Positions 44,876 through 56,650 of a stretch of 64,000 bases of DNA are shown piece by piece (positions within the stretch are counted from its first letter, which is position 1; each line of letters opens with the position of its first letter). This stretch comes from Ascaphus truei (Eukaryota > Chordata > Amphibia > Anura > Ascaphidae): NCBI GenBank assembly GCA_036426205.1, contig CM071570.1:69935429-69999428 (forward strand), given 5' to 3'. The position numbers and the translations under genes were made by a program. Below the pieces are notes generated by a model that searched no databases, was not told the origin of the DNA, and was given only the letters and a program-made list of their open reading frames with translations.

Positions 44876-45400
44876 AACATCCTAAAACAGGGCTCTTGTA
44901 CTAGTTGTGCAAAGAGGCCAGATCAGAAAACATTTAGGTGTAGAGCAAGCTTATTGCAATGTAATTTTGGTTATATTTAACAACTTGAAAATACTTATTG
45001 CTCAACATTTTTGCAAGCAGTTATAACATCTGTTACATATATATTTACAGTACCTTAACTTACCAGTGAGTTTAGTGTGAAAACTGAGCTGCCCAAGCAA
45101 CTAGCATGAAATTAGCAGGAATAGAGTCCAAGGTCCACACCAAAGCTCTTTACGGGCCACCAGCTGAAGAGCCCTGTCCTAAACTGATGAGTAGGGGTGG
45201 CGCTAACGTCTGTAGTGAGTGGTGAAAGAATTAGCAAATAGTAGCAAGAGATAAGTATGCTAGGTAGGTGACTAGCAGAGGTGTGAAGAGGTGTCAGGCT
45301 GTACTGCTCACCTTATCTAAAATGTAGAGCAGAAAGTGGATTAAATGTTGCCATAATAAGTCAAAAATTCAGTATCTTGATTTAAGCCATTATTTTTAGA
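44876..45400. other. No recognisable feature
   Basis: No gene or complete repeat. Confidence 0.45.
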
Positions 45401-45725
45401 GCCTAGAACAGTGCCTATTAACCGGTTTTCTCTTGAGGCATCCCTATTCATAATGATCAGTTACTGAGGCAACCCTACAATAGTGCATACAGCTACACAA
45501 ACAAACACACACATGCTCACCTCCCTCTGCTCTCACCTCTCTCCTGCCCTTGCTGCTTACTCCTCTGCTCGGCCCCGCCGCCAAAGCACATTCTCCAGAT
45601 TGGATGCATTACCCAGCAGCAGCCAATCAGGATGGAGGAAATTGCCCAGCCCCTACCAACTGACCTGCTTTGATACAGCACCCCAGGGTACCATGGAACC
45701 TCTGTTGAGAAACACTAGCCTAGAA
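45401..45725. mobile_element. hAT-type MITE with perfect 8-bp TSD
   Basis: GCCTAGAA occurs exactly at 45401-45408 and 45718-45725. The element (45409-45717) starts CAGTGCCTATTAACC and ends GTTGAGAAACACTA, imperfect inverted repeats of the CAGTG...CACTG type. 309 bp, C-rich interior, no transposase. The perfect duplication is the strongest evidence. Confidence 0.85.
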
Positions 45726-45769
45726 GTAGAATATATTTACATTTCTGTGTTCTTCTCTCCTGTTTGTGT

Positions 45770-46375
45770 TTGAAGCCCCCTCTTTGGGAACTACTAGTTT
45801 CAGTAAGGGGTTAAATGCCTTAAGGGATTAACTGTGTGGGCTCACTCAGGTTACTCCCCCCCCCCATCATGTGATGTATAATCTAGATGTAAGGGTATAT
45901 ATAGCCTCCCCTTATGTTCCAGAAATGGATTCTTCAGAGTTCTGTCTGGGGTCCTCACTGTGAGTCCTGTAGGTTTGTGTGTTTAGTCACGTGTATTAAT
46001 ATGTGCCTGTCACCGTTTCTTGTTTACATTTAGTAACGTGCCCCTCTAAGATGGCACCTGTTAAAGGAACAGGCACCTTAAAGTCTGAGAGAAGGATGCC
46101 ACTTCCTAACTCTGTAGCCGGTATTCATATAGAATCCACCCGTCCAGTGGGTTCTTGCCATATCATAGCCTCCCTGCAAGTGGTCCCCACAGTATTCTTT
46201 ATGATGAGCCCTCAAGTTATGTACCTCCCCAGCGTAGGAGTAAGAGCTTCCAGGGGATGAAGTCCAGAATACTATTGTTTGTCACGAATTCTGTCCAGGT
46301 GCACCGTATGTCAATAAAGCCCCTTTATTTTTTTCTATAAAAGGTTTCTGTCACCCTTTTTTTAATCCACATACA
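45770..46375 (+). mobile_element. LTR-like block, plus orientation
   Basis: It starts with CCCCTCTTTGGGAACTACTA and an AAGGGGTTAA box, has a TATATATAG promoter-like box at 45896, and AATAAAGCCCC near 46313. The same start appears in reverse at about 49590. Two copies in opposite orientation with the same start, TATA box and AATAAA spacing suggest solo LTRs of one family. The frame 46003-46260 is not recognisable. Confidence 0.5.
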
Positions 46376-46805
46376 GCCTACACCTACCCAGCACCCTGTA
46401 AAGGCCTGAGAGATGGAGCATTGCCCCTGTTTATAGTTAATCTGATGTGACCTCCTTTAGAGCCGGGAAAGGAGGACATAAGCAAGTGCTACAAGGGAAG
46501 ATAGCAGTGATACATTGTTTACTGGACTCCCATGGATATCACAAGATACCTGTAGGTGTTGGTATCTTGGAGAGAGATCGCCAAACTCAAGCAGAGGAGA
46601 AATGTCCACACATATAGTAGATGAGTAAAAAAACGGTAGAGAAGGCACCCGCTCCCGGCTGGATGATATAGACAGTCCCATTGGGGGTGGGGACAGTTTT
46701 TTCAGCTTACTAGAACCCACACTCTCAATTCCTCCAGCGGGTAACCACTCGCAGCATGGCAGATGAGGATCAGCTCCAGTTGGGAATGCACCCACTCTCG
46801 GTCCT
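46376..46805. other. No recognisable feature
   Basis: Moderately GC-rich; frame 46457-46795 (minus) has no signature. Confidence 0.4.
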
Positions 46806-46808
46806 TAA

Positions 46809-47051
46809 CAGTGGGCTCCGCACGTCTCTATCAGCTGTGTTTCATGTACCCGCATACGCAGTGTTCGACAAACCTATACATTTGCTCGCCCCGGGCGAGT
46901 GGATTTAACCCCCGGGCGAGTAAATATTGGCCCAAGCAGCACACGTTTGGTACTAGGTGGCGAGTAGATTTTTTTGTGTGGCGAGTAGATTTTTTGGTGA
47001 TTTATCAACCACTGCGCATACGCCCAGCTAGAGACGTGTGGAGCCCACTGT
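46809..47051. repeat. Inverted repeat interrupted by a MITE
   Basis: CAGTGGGCTCCGCACGTCTC at 46809-46828 is mirrored by GAGACGTGTGGAGCCCACTG at 47032-47051 (one mismatch in 20). The hAT-type MITE sits inside the loop, so an older foldback seems to have been hit by a later insertion. Confidence 0.65.
46851..47022. mobile_element. hAT-type MITE with perfect 8-bp TSD
   Basis: CGCATACG is repeated exactly at 46851-46858 and 47015-47022. The element (46859-47014, 156 bp) starts CAGTGTTCGACAAA and ends TTTATCAACCACTG. GGGCGAGTG-type repeats inside relate it to the 14289-14759 element. Non-coding. Confidence 0.88.
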
Positions 47052-47294
47052 AAGCCATACAGTATGCCAAAGAGGGGCCTACGGACGTTGTTTTTGCATA
47101 CATTTTGCTTAGTGAATCTCCATTAAAGTCAGGAAATCTAACGCCCGTTTACTATTAAGGTAATGGAACGTTAATTAACGGACCTTTGTGTATCTACTGT
47201 ACCCCTTAGTCAGGAAACATCTGTACATTTTAGTCAAATCTGTAAATACATGAATCCAAATGTGTTATTTGTGAGTGTTTACACCTATATACTG

Positions 47295-47505
47295 TACAGT
47301 GGCGGCCAGCTTTAAACTACAGCGGCTGCCTCCGCGGGGAATTTAAAACCCCGTTCAGACGCGGGCTTTTTTTTTTTTTTCTCGGCGCCATTAGCGCTGA
47401 TTGAAGAAACGGCCGCAAGATGCGGCTGGCGCGCGGCCAATTTCGGCGCGAGTATTTAAAAGCCGGAGAATAATGCGGTTAAGCTTTAGATTAAGCTTAG
47501 CCGCA
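47295..47505. repeat. CpG-rich repeat-like block with palindrome
   Basis: Rich in GCGGC / GGCGC words in an AT-rich neighbourhood. It ends in an imperfect inverted repeat around TAAGCTTTAGATTAAGCTTA (47477-47496). Begins CAGTGGCGGCC (47298), like a hAT end, but no matching second end was found. Confidence 0.4.
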
Positions 47506-49145
47506 ACAGTACACAAAGTGAAACAAATCTGTAGGAAAAAAAAGTAATACATACAGTAATTAAAAAAATAAAATGCTTACAACTTTAAACCAAGTACAGA
47601 AAATGTTGCTACTGTAGATAATCTCATGGCTTTCTTTGCAAACTCTACTTAACTTGACATATTAAAAAATGTACTTGAGGTTCACGTTATAGAAATATTC
47701 ACCACACCATGAACCCATCAGGTGGCCCCCGAGCACTATTACAGCAGGTTCACTTTAGTTAAGAATTGATCTCTTTTAAATTGGTTGTTTTGTTTCCTGA
47801 CACGTCTATTTTTACTTTGATTAAAAGTGATATTTTAATGCACAGAGGCGGTTCTTGAGTACATCGATAGGGATGTTTTGTATATAGTAATGCACAGTTC
47901 TCATTCCCTGATAGCGCACCTCTAGTCCCTAATCAACCTATATGGGGATGGTTGAGCAGGTATTCTTTCCTCATTTGCATGTTAAGAATGCAAATTTTTC
48001 AAATAAAAGTAATAAAAACACTATTGAGTTTGATTCCGTATTCAGAAATGGCAGATGCATTACGTTTTTGGTTCAGATCATAAAGGAAACAGTGTTCAGT
48101 AAGCTGATGACATTTGTAAATGCAAAGTACTTCAAGGGTAAGGAAGATACAGTATTGCCGCATATCTAGCAATATTTATTATTATGATATACAGTAGTAT
48201 CCGCGTATAATGCTTTTCACTACTGAGTACACATATTCCCTTCAAACAAGCAGGAATGAGCAACATGAAGATACTTTTTAGAAAATGTTTCAAAACAGTC
48301 AGAAGAGGGAGCTATAATTTAAAAAAAATGTTTGAAGGATAGTTTTATTTTAAGTAATGTCTTTGCAAAAAGAAAAACAAAGCCTTCTTTTAGGATAGCA
48401 TACCATTACAAAGTTGTTTTTATTGTTATGGGCATCACCTGAAATTAAAATGATGTTGAGAGGAGGTGCGTTGTTAATGGTTACCTAAAAGTAAAAATTG
48501 GAAAGAGAATTGAGAGTCTGAAGCTTTACAGAGTTTGGAATCTTATGAACCTGAAATATGTTTTGCATTTGCATTGTTCCTTAAAAATAGTCTTCAGGGG
48601 TTTAATCTCAGTAGTACATTTCCTGTGCCCTGTGCTGGCCTTTACGGGTGGAGAAACAAAACTAATGTGACTCTCCTTGCTCAGTTTTAAAAGCGTTTAC
48701 ATGCACTGACTACCTACAGTACACAGCTTAGCTCAGTCTCTGTTAAATTGTCATGGTGCTGCATCTGTACGCGTATGCAGGTGGAATAATGATGGGCTCC
48801 AGGAACTTTATTAGTACAAACAATGAGCCTTTATTTACATCCCTTGACACTGCTCTTCTTCTGTCATATACAGCTTATTTACAGGTTACTTATTTGTGGT
48901 TCATTGTTTATACCATTATCTTTTGCTTCCCTAGGTGCCCTTATCTTAAGACCCTAGGGAGTAACTGACACTTGGCTTGTCTTGGTTTATCTGACCTGTC
49001 CCTGTTCTGCACAATGTCTGTTATGCTCTGTCTCTATGCTCCTTGCGAGCTCTGGTTGACTCATCACTATCAAGGGATGCGTGTCCCGGTTTCGTATTCT
49101 GGTGGACGCTTCTAGTCACGCAAATGCTGTGGCCAATATGAACCT
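47506..49145. other. No recognisable gene
   Basis: AT-rich; short frames (47942-48169, 48753-48968) without family signature. Confidence 0.45.
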
Positions 49146-49592
49146 GCCGGTTGGACTGGTTCTGATTCACCATGGAATCCCTCTCTTGGAGACCTCTGTA
49201 GGATATATGCCTTTTCTGTTGTGAACTACTGAGTTGACCTTGGTCATATCTGTGGGTACTATCTGAAGGGGCACTTGCCCTAACTGCAAGACAATAAACG
49301 GGAACAGAAACTTCTTGCTCACTTCTATATAATAAAGAACATATCTATAATATACACAGTGAGGCCCTTCCAACTATTACTCCTCCAGGAACCTGAGTTT
49401 CAGAACCTTCTCCTTACTATATATACTCTATCGGTGATGTCACTATTACCAGCAGAAAGTGGCCATGGCTTAGTTTCTGCCAAGTCACCAATACCACCTA
49501 CAACCACCTGAGGGGAGGGGGCGTTACACAGTATGAGCCCACACATGGCTATTAACCCCTTACACTTAGTAGTTCCCAAAGGGGGGCTAGAC
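49146..49592 (-). mobile_element. LTR-like block, minus orientation
   Basis: On the minus strand it begins CCCCCCTTTGGGAACTACTA and AAGGGGTTAATAG, has a TATATATAG box near 49420-49430 and a TTTATTGTCTTGCAG-type region downstream. It mirrors 45770-46375. No gag or pol is attached. Confidence 0.48.
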
Positions 49593-51828
49593 TAATAAAG
49601 AACACAGACTAGTGGAAATATGAGTTTTAAATTAATACTTAATAGGATAAAATTAGAAAAAGTAGGCACAGTAAATAGCAAAAGTTGGAAGTCATGTGAT
49701 TATATATGGAATTATTGGAATGTTGAAAATGGGTGTCGCTCATATTTAAAACAATAAGTTAGTAATGAGATAGTGGGTTTGCTAACTAATCTTTATTTAT
49801 GCTAACAAGAATGAATGAAAGGTTAGGGTTAGAGACACTAAATAATTTATTATATTTATGACCAGAGGGAACAGTATTGTCAAAAAGGGAAAAATAAGAA
49901 AAGAAAGAGTAACATTTGATTAGAATTTTTAGACATGTAATGGGGTGCATACTTAGGCTATGTGTATTGAGGAAGAACTGAAATAATTGATTGAGATTTT
50001 AGGGAAAGCTGAAGCTCACTTTTAACTTGGGCATATTTAATGTGAAATAGAATATCCATGAAGAAAACAAAATGGGGGAAATTTAGAAATCTTCAGTGTA
50101 ACGTTGGTAATCAAAGCTAAGATAGGTTATGAGTAGGGGGGTCAGTAGAGAGACTTATTATTTAAATATCTCTCTGTCCTTTTTCATATAGATTTAAAAC
50201 ACTCACACCACATTTTCTCTCAAAAATTAGGTTGTGCCCTTTGGGCTCAATGTGTCTGTTAGTATACTCTGTGTTCCATAGAACATCATATGAAAAATGT
50301 TTTTATAAAGATATACAATAATTAAACATGATGTTTCTCAGCTGTTACTAATGAATATCTACGACATCCTCATATTGACTTGAAATGTGATGTTTTGCTA
50401 TTCTGGTGAGTTATGACCCTTAATCATAAAAACAAATAAGAAGTGTTATTTATACAATGGTTGTGTATAAATAAGCCCTGGGCTGAAATGTACTTAGTAA
50501 GAAGATACATCAAATTTGTTTTTTTTCCGTCCAGAAAGTTGCGAAAATTTGTCTCCCTTTCATTTTCCTTCCCCATGTGTTCCTTGACCCAGAGCAGGGT
50601 TACAAACCGAGTACGCCCTTGATGACTAAATGTTAGCATTTAACATGCACAAAGGAAGCTGGCAGGGGGTGGATCAAAATGTTGCGTTTTGTCCTTGCTT
50701 TAATTGAAAAAGTGTGTTGGCTTTCGCACAGTGCTGTATGTGTACAATGTTGAACAAGATTTAAAACTGATCCTAATGAAGATAATGATAAACACTGATA
50801 AAACAACCCAGAGAATAAGCATTTCAAAAGCATTTTCTGGAAATGATAAATAATTATCCTGATTAAATATGTCATTATCTACCATCGTTTAAGTTTAAAT
50901 ATTTACAAACACGGCGTCTTTCGCTCTGTTTACTTTATTAGATACTGAACTGCAAGTAATTCCACATGAAGGATGTCATGTAGTTTACATGTGAGTCACA
51001 TCTGTCCTTTAAGTGGTTTGCAATAAGATTTACGCAATGCATTTTGAAGGAAAAAAAATACTGTGTCCCTTCAATTTGCTAAGACATAAAAGTTCAAGGT
51101 CCATGACCCGTCTTTTGTAATAGCGTCTCTCACACCTGCAAATACAGTGGGGAGGCATTTTGGGAACAATGAAGCACGTGTTGGTTTACTGTTGCTAAGG
51201 AAACTGTTGTAGCTCAGCAGTAGGTGGTCTTTGGCCCAACAGTGGCATTGTCAGGAGGAGACACGTGCCAGCTGTTATTTAACAGTCATTGTTGATGATC
51301 AGTGGGAAGTAACTGACAGTCAAACCTTATTGTAAGTAAAAAAACAGAATGTCCCTAAACATACTGGGAAACCAAACATAAATACACAAGTAAAATAAAA
51401 AAAAGCAACACATACTAAACAACTTTCCGTTATTTACAGTGGAAAATTGGAATCAAAGTTATTTATATTCTTATGTCTCATGCTCAGCAATAACATGTTT
51501 AATATTTCCACCCAATATGAAAAATACAACCCTATGTACAGTTTGATGTCCAATAGATTTTATTAAGATAAAGATAAAATCATTTCATTCTTCATCCCAA
51601 ACTGACAGGATGGCAATAACGAAAATACATGAACCCCCTAACTACATTATGAAAGGCAAATGTTTGAATTCCACCCTAATCTGAAAGGAAGGAAGATTAA
51701 ATAGAAGTGTGTGTACAGTATTTCCACCTGGTGCACATGAATGCTTTGTTCTTGATAAAGAATACATCTGATTATTATTTTCATTTTTGCTTTAAAACCA
51801 AACCCGCACCTGGGCACTGAGAGAGACC
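49593..51828. other. AT-rich, no gene
   Basis: About 2.2 kb without a repeat or gene I can support. A GAAAGTAAGAA-style purine-rich stretch lies near 49880-49920. Confidence 0.5.
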
Positions 51829-51956
51829 ATGCATATCATTCTGGCTATGAAGCAAAAGTGCAATCAGATTCCTTTTCTCTTTGATAGCAAGCTCTTTAAT
51901 ACACACTGGGCAGTACTGCCAACCTATTTCCAGATTTCTGGAAGTCTCACCAAGGT
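51829..51956 (+). other. Candidate exon end with strong donor
   Basis: From an ATG at 51829 the frame reads MHIILAMKQKCNQIPFLFDS...FQISGSLTK and meets CACCAAG followed by GTAAGT at 51957, a near-perfect splice donor. An upstream acceptor is not clear, so this would have to be a first exon or a longer one. A hammerhead-type element 3' end lies 100 bp downstream, so the block may be repeat-derived. Confidence 0.2.
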
Positions 51957-52050
51957 AAGTTTATGTGAGGAACATTCTACTGAAAACAGAGTGGGGGCTG
52001 CTCTAAAATTTTTATCTGTCATACTTTTATTTACAATCATGCCATTGTCA

Positions 52051-52110
52051 CTTGAAAAAGACCATCACGGTCGAAACGTTGTGTTGGCTCAATAAATGAG
52101 GTTGGATATG
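52051..52110 (+). ncRNA. Hammerhead-like motif with AACGTT
   Basis: CTTGAAAA (decayed CTGAAGA), stem II GACC/GGTC (52060-52063 with 52069-52072) with loop ATCAC, then GAAA and the self-complementary AACGTT (52075-52080). AATAAATGAGG follows at 52092, a possible polyadenylation signal near the element 3' end. Confidence 0.48.
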
Positions 52111-52926
52111 CTAAATCCGTTGTGCCCTATGTTCCTTTTTTCATCTATTCAGGACTGATTGCAGGCTTTCGTTCAAACATTGGAGCACCGGTAACTGTAT
52201 CAATTTTTTCTATTTGAGGTGTGCAGCATTTTTCTTAATTGTCTTTATTTACAATAAAATATCATTTTTGAGGTTGAAACATGATTGTTATACTGCCTAC
52301 AGATATTGTTGACTTATATCTAGAGACCTTTCAGCGCAGTTCTGTTTACTCAGAGATGCCTTAAGATTCCAAAGAACAAACTACTGTATATACCCTGCTA
52401 CAATACTTCATATAACGATAACAAGCATTTAAATGACTAGCTGATCGTTTTTTGTTAATATGACATTTTTTTATTGGCAACTAAAACATATTCTGGAAGA
52501 TTGGTTTCAAGTTGCCTACACTGTATTGAAATAGTATTAGTCGGAATAGCTGACAGGGACTTACTATTTTGATTTATGGAATGGTTCTCAATCCCTCCCG
52601 AAAAGTTTTGAAGAAAGTCGTAAAGAGAAAGTGCTGTAAAAAATATATTGCATTCTGTTTTGTTTTATTAGGTGTTTCTCCTTAGGTTTTGGATCATGCA
52701 CCATGAATCTTTACCGTGTTAAACAAAAAAAGAAATAAAAAAGATGAAGATAAGGTAAGAGTACAGTATAAGCATTTTGTAACAATGTGGCATTGACAAA
52801 TAATGTAATATTTAAAATAGATGATCTCGGGTTGTACCTTTAAAAACACAAATTAATAAAGTCATGTTCACTTTGAACTAGTTTGCATTTTAAAAATCAA
52901 TATTAGCACCTTTTCTGTGTGGATTG
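52111..52926. other. No recognisable gene
   Basis: AT-rich; nothing supported. Confidence 0.5.
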
Positions 52927-53570
52927 GTTACTAGTAGAGATGGGCGAACCTGTCTGAATCCGATCCGTGGATTTTCCCTGGCTTTTCAGACCAATTCTGA
53001 TCCGCACACTGAAATCCAAAATCCGAAGTGGGATTTCAGCAACTTTAGAGCATGCGGATTCTTTAAAATCCCTCCATGGGGCTCAGATTTTCAAGAATCC
53101 GATGTTGGATTTCGCATAAATCCGGTCCACTGAACGTGTTTATATCGAATCCGAACAATTTTTCCGATACAAATTTCTGTTTCTCAAATTTGGATTTTGT
53201 TTTTCAGGTTTGGATTCTGTTTTTATTTTCCAATTTTATTTTAACAGATTCTGTTATTCAGATCCGGACTCTGGTTTTCGTATTCTGGTTTTCGGATTCG
53301 GATTCTGGTCTACGGATTTGGATTCTGGTTTTCAGATTCAGATCTTGTTATTCGAATTTTGATTCTGTTTTTGGGATTCGGATTTTTGTTTTTCGACTTT
53401 GGATTCTGGTTTTTCAGACTCGGAATATGTTTGCAGGTTCGGATTCTGAATCCAGAAGACAGTTTTTAAGTAACATGGGAAAAAACGAATCTGTATTTTT
53501 ATGACTAATCCGAGCAAATGTGTGCCGGATTTGGATTTAGGCAGAGAATTCACCCATCTCTAGCTACTAG
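52927..53570. mobile_element. hAT-like MITE made of GGATTC-type tandem units
   Basis: The element 52935-53562 starts TAGAGATGGGCGAA and ends TTCACCCATCTCTA. The flanks GTTACTAG and GCTACTAG match at seven of eight. The interior (about 53160-53450) is a degenerate tandem array of GGATTCTGGTTTTC-type units, which keeps the frame 53076-53504 open (Phe/Ser/Asp-rich), clearly not a gene. Same ends as 32115-32471. Confidence 0.82.
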
Positions 53571-54100
53571 AGACAAAAGGGTCAGAAAGTATAACCTTTT
53601 CCACTGTTTATAGTGCCTTGTACAAAGCATTATGACCACATGAAGTCAGATTGTATAATGCCAAACATTATTATTTGAATAATAATTAACATTAATAATT
53701 AATTCCCAAGAAATTAAATCAAGTAATTATAATGCAAAGTCAATGCCGGTTCTTTATCCTTCACTACTAGCAAACCACATTATCTGAATGACATAGTAAA
53801 ATAGACCCAACAGAAAGGAAATTCAGTTTCTATTTTGGTTAAAAGTGAAGTCCTACCCAGTAAAACTCATGGCAGTGATATATTTAATGTGTTCAGTATT
53901 GGTGATTGGTGTTGTTTATTAAAGTACAGAAAATAATCAACATTATTAAATGCTCACCTGCTTTCTGATTGGCCTGGAGTTTGGATTTAATGTCTAGAAT
54001 TTTAACTAATCAAAGAGCAAAATTTGGGGCTTGACTTGTTTGCCACAGGCTGTTTAATTGTGTGTGGGTGTTTCATTGGTTAAACAGGGAGAGAGGGATT
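53571..54100. other. No recognisable feature
   Basis: AT-rich; no gene. Confidence 0.5.
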
Positions 54101-54313
54101 ACCTATTCTAGGGAACTCCAGGGGACACTCAGGGCTACCCAGGGTGAGCTCCCCTGTCACCGTTCTGTTAGTCACAGAGCAGGAACCATATTCACCTTTG
54201 CCTCCCTATAATTTCCCCGGGCCCTGTCTGTGTTCCTCCACAGGGCTCTGAGCACCCCCTTCCCATGCACCTCACAGGCCTCCTGAAGTTTCGGCTCCCC
54301 CAGCCCGAATTCA

Positions 54314-54383
54314 CCATGAGCAGGCATCTAATACTTTACTCCTTGATCACCCTGACCTTCTGGGCATCACTCATCATTGCATG
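54314..54383 (+). other. Possible signal-peptide leader exon
   Basis: ATG in a good context (TTCACCATGA) opens MSRHLILYSLITLTFWASLIIA, which has the shape of a signal peptide: a short basic start, a hydrophobic core and small residues at the end. GTAAAT, a possible donor, follows at 54384, just before an in-frame stop. An acceptor-like TGTTCCTCCACAG lies upstream at 54231-54243. No downstream exon is recognised, so the protein is unknown and chance remains likely. Confidence 0.25.
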
Positions 54384-54739
54384 TAAATGACAGAGAAAAG
54401 GATACAGGAATGATGAGCAGGAACCAGCTCAGAGGCCTCACTGCCACCAAAGACACACACCCCAGCACCGGTGGCTCCCTCCTTCTCTATGGAACCCTTT
54501 GGACCTCAACACCCTTGCTTTCACCATCCTCCTCTTCCCAAGAACACACATTCTAGTATCAGATTGTTGTTTCAGCAGAGGGGAGGGGGTGAATGGGCCA
54601 TTCATTGCTGGAGGGTGGAAGGGGACCAGAGTGGACCGTGGAGAGCAAAACACAAAATTTAATAATAGTATAAACTTTTTGCCTAGAAAGGAATAATCCC
54701 CTCTGGACAGGACCTTTTGGGATATTACTTTATACAGGC

Positions 54740-54915
54740 TTGCCGAGAGAAAGGCAGCACACAGACAGGGAGTGAGATGGTGAGAAGGGGGAGGGGGGAG
54801 GGAGAGAGATAGAGGGGGGAGATGAAGGGGAAGTGAGTTAGAGAAAGGGGGAATGAGTGAGAGGGCGGTAGAGTGAGACAAGTGGGAGAAGGGAAGTGTG
54901 TGAGAGAGAGGGGAG
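54740..54915. repeat. Purine-rich (GAGAGA / GGGGGA) tract
   Basis: Strand-biased purine sequence. The long minus-strand frame 54438-55022 is Ser/Leu/Pro-rich because of it and is not a gene. Confidence 0.7.
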
Positions 54916-55247
54916 ACTCGCTGGGCCGCCAATGGGTGGCGCAGACACCTCCCTCCCATTAAACAACCCCTGGTGGAGACGCAAGTCCTGGGCCAAGTGT
55001 AAGTTGTAGGCGGTCCTGACATTATACATTCTTTATAGGTTTAAAATAATTGTGACCATTGTAACCTAAAGCATTGGAGTTGTTTATCTTCGTCATAACT
55101 AAGTAACGTAACACCTTTCAACATCAGTTAATAAAATGTATTTCATAGATGTAGTAGTTGTAACATTTAGAAAACTGACCGTAAAATATACACTACTTAA
55201 TTTGCTAAATCCCTTTGCTTCTAGTGATGTGAAGCATTTTATATCCT
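54916..55247. other. No recognisable feature
   Basis: Short GC-rich piece then AT-rich sequence; no gene. Confidence 0.45.
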
Positions 55248-55446
55248 GTAGCTGTATGTATGTATGTATGTGTTAATGTGTGTATGTGTGTATGTGTTAA
55301 TGTGTGTATGTGTGTATGTGTGTATTTGTTAATGTGTGTATGTGTGTATGTGTGTATGTGTTAATGTGTGTATGTGTTAATGTGTGTTAATGTATGAATG
55401 TATATTAATGTATGAATGTATATTAATGTATGTATATTAATGTATA
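55248..55446. repeat. TATG / TTAATG compound minisatellite
   Basis: (TATG)n and (TGTGTATG)n interspersed with TTAATG units, changing to AATGTATATT at the 3' side. A clear short tandem repeat of about 200 bp. Confidence 0.92.
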
Positions 55447-55534
55447 TAACGCTTCACAGCAGTAATAAACGTGACAATAATATAAATAGCAAACAATATC
55501 AATAACACTGTCACAGGAGACCAGTACTTTTACA

Positions 55535-56150
55535 TAGAAACCACCGGGTTCACTAGCACCAGACGGGACAAGGTTGTTGAATAAGATGAGGTTTATTCTG
55601 GCATGCCAGCAGACAAGACAAATACACTATAACAGGAATACAATACCAACTGGGGACCTGGGGAGTAGACTCTAGCCTCGCTAGGTGCAGGAGCCTGCTT
55701 CAAGTAGGCTTGCCCTAATCTGCTTATTGTCCAGGATATCAGTATTGAACACCCAGCAGCCACTCTGAAAGATATCTCCAGCTGATCACCGTCAGGATCC
55801 AAACTCGCTCTGGTACTCTGATCGGCAGCATTCGTTACATAGCCCTTGGTGGCTATCCTACACATGGAAAGAAGTCGCCGGCCAACCAGAGCACTGATTG
55901 AGATTGTGCCACCAATGCCAGAGGACGGGCGGGCAGAGGCACACGAGTGCGCCCTGTGGTGACAGAGCTGCTGGGAAGTGAGGAATTCAAACTGGCCAAT
56001 GAGAACCAGGCCTATGGGGCTCAGACCCTGCAACAGCTCCCCCTGGTCAGCCCTATACCTCCCACTGGGTAGGCGCCTCAGAGTCTGCAGGGAACAAAGG
56101 CGCTGAAAAGCCATCACCACATTTCTATGCAGACACCTCAGCTGATTGAA
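55535..56150 (-). mobile_element. LTR-like fragment
   Basis: On the minus strand an AATAAACCTC box lies at 55589-55598, like that at 42377. The frame 56120-55593 (minus, 175 codons) has no recognisable retroviral domain. It may be an LTR of the same broad type as 42240-42725. Confidence 0.3.
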
Positions 56151-56490
56151 TCACTGAGTCTGCCTCAATAGAAAGGAACACATACAATCCACAAATCACA
56201 AATGCTGGCTGGGGAAAAATACAATGATATTGGGAACGCAAGTGCTGTATATTATTTACATGGTTTAACATAATTTCCCCCCTCCCCCAATTTTGAGGCT
56301 TGATCCCCTAAAGGGTCCAAACCTGCAAAAATGTATCCACAATGCGAGCGTGCACATGCGGATGAAAACACACAGTTTTCACGGTAGCTGAGCGGGCACA
56401 TAACACATAAACAGTAGCAGCCTTGCAAGTGGGCAGGGACGGCCATAAACACACTGTTTTAGTTGTAGCTAGCCAGGCTTCACCTTTATT
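56151..56490. other. No recognisable feature
   Basis: No gene or clear repeat seen. Confidence 0.4.
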
Positions 56491-56650
56491 ATTTGAGGCT
56501 ACTGTAGCTATCCCCTACCGTCACAAACACATAATGGAAATAAGCGCTTCAGACATAAAAGTAACATTAGGAAAGGAGTCCCTGCCCCAAAGAGCTTACA
56601 ATCTAATTGCACTCGGGAGCTATCGTAGGCATCATTACACAAATTGTATA
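56490..56650 (+). repeat. Fragment of the dispersed repeat
   Basis: AATAAGCGCTTCAGACATAA and GTCCCTGCCCCAAAGAGCTTACAATCTAA match the layout of the 1640 family. Confidence 0.55.

Noticed and set aside
53076..53504. 142-codon Phe/Ser/Asp-rich frame
   Set aside because: Translation of a degenerate tandem repeat inside a MITE.
54438..55022. 194-codon minus-strand frame, the second longest in the window
   Set aside because: Open because of a purine-rich tract; Ser/Leu/Pro low complexity with no family signature.
55593..56120. 175-codon minus-strand frame
   Set aside because: No retroviral or cellular domain seen; lies in an LTR-like block, so kept only as part of that block.
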